Part shown: positions 63,500 through 63,592 of the stretch, one piece after another | How the letters are laid out: each line of letters starts with the position of its first letter | Position numbering within the stretch: the first letter of the stretch is position 1 | Source of the DNA: Caldanaerobacter subterraneus | GTDB lineage: Bacteria; Bacillota; Thermoanaerobacteria; Thermoanaerobacterales; Thermoanaerobacteraceae | DNA: 63,592 nucleotides | Assembly: GCF_004345675.1 (NCBI RefSeq) | Contig: NZ_SLWU01000017.1 | Location: 1-63,592 of the forward strand | Direction: 5' to 3' | Translations under genes and position numbers: made by a program | Notes under the pieces: generated by a model | What the model was told of the DNA's origin: nothing | What the model saw: the letters and a program-made list of their open reading frames with translations, nothing else | Database searches by the model: none

Positions 63500-63592
63500 A
63501 GGCTGTCCAAAAACAATAATTTTTAATAACCAGAATCAAGTATTTAATACCATTAAATGTTAATATTGAACTATGCAGCAAATAACAAGAGG
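63500..63592. mobile_element. possible terminal repeat of an insertion sequence, cut by the window edge
   Basis: From 63500 the sequence reads GAGGCTGTCCAAAAACAA, like the outer ends of several IS families that start with GAGGCTGTC and a run of A. The 75 bases after it are noncoding and AT-rich. No transposase is inside the window, so this is only a hint. Confidence 0.3.

Noticed and set aside
1-63592. CRISPR arrays, rRNA or tRNA genes
   Set aside because: No regularly spaced direct repeats and no tRNA cloverleaf or rRNA sequence were noticed by eye.

Overview
The window is AT-rich, densely packed Firmicutes DNA. The content fits a thermophilic, anaerobic, sugar-fermenting clostridium of the Thermoanaerobacter type: a bifunctional archaeal-type fructose-bisphosphate aldolase/phosphatase, AddAB, Spo0H-like promoters, a glycine riboswitch, sugar ABC uptake with LytS/YesN sensing, and strong AGGAGG ribosome sites. 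The genus is inferred from protein character, not from a search. I saw no rRNA, tRNA or CRISPR array.

Layout. (1) 1-8.7 kb, all minus strand: a zinc-ribbon acetamidase/formamidase, an ascorbate-type PTS (IIC, IIB) with a PRD regulator carrying the only IIA domain, an aminotransferase, an OsmC protein, an AhpD-like protein and lipoate-protein ligase. (2) 8.7-13.4 kb, plus strand: a tandem glycine riboswitch with terminator, then gcvT-gcvH-gcvPA-gcvPB. (3) 13.5-22.7 kb, minus strand: a monosaccharide ABC transporter preceded by a sensory operon of two membrane-anchored sugar-binding proteins around a LytS-type kinase and YesN-type regulator. (4) 22.8-30.3 kb: archaeal-type FBPase, a PPC-domain protein behind a sigma-H-like promoter, a helical protein with two tandem FAD oxidoreductases, a possible frameshifted coiled-coil gene, a DUF881 protein, a GNAT protein and a DedA protein. 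(5) 30.4-36.8 kb: a galT-like/maltokinase/glycogen-synthase operon under two identical-core operators, divergent from a wHTH-Fur-peroxiredoxin operon, then threonine aldolase. (6) 36.9-48.7 kb, minus strand: addB-addA-sbcD-sbcC, with an attenuator-like hairpin and a 14-codon leader ORF in front. (7) 48.8-51.5 kb: a cation-exchanger-like protein, a decayed DUF1646 transporter, a FAH-family hydrolase and a hemerythrin remnant. (8) 51.5-59.7 kb, minus strand: a MacAB/YknXYZ-type efflux system, a MATE pump, DNA polymerase IV, TrmL, a 37-residue OadG-like peptide and OadB behind a yybP-ykoY (Mn2+) riboswitch. (9) 59.7-63.6 kb: a PepSY protein, then nikR and an ECF nickel transporter (NikMNQO type) under a NikR-like operator. 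The right edge holds what may be an insertion-sequence end.

How the parts work together. Lipoate ligase can charge GcvH, the glycine riboswitch gates the cleavage operon, and threonine aldolase elsewhere in the window can supply glycine. The sensory operon probably reports extracellular xylose or a related sugar and switches on the adjacent ABC operon. AddAB and SbcCD form one double-strand-break processing operon. The least expected arrangements are the OadB/OadG pair under a manganese riboswitch, the attenuator ahead of the repair operon, the double sugar-sensor cluster, and the helical-protein/twin-FAD cassette.
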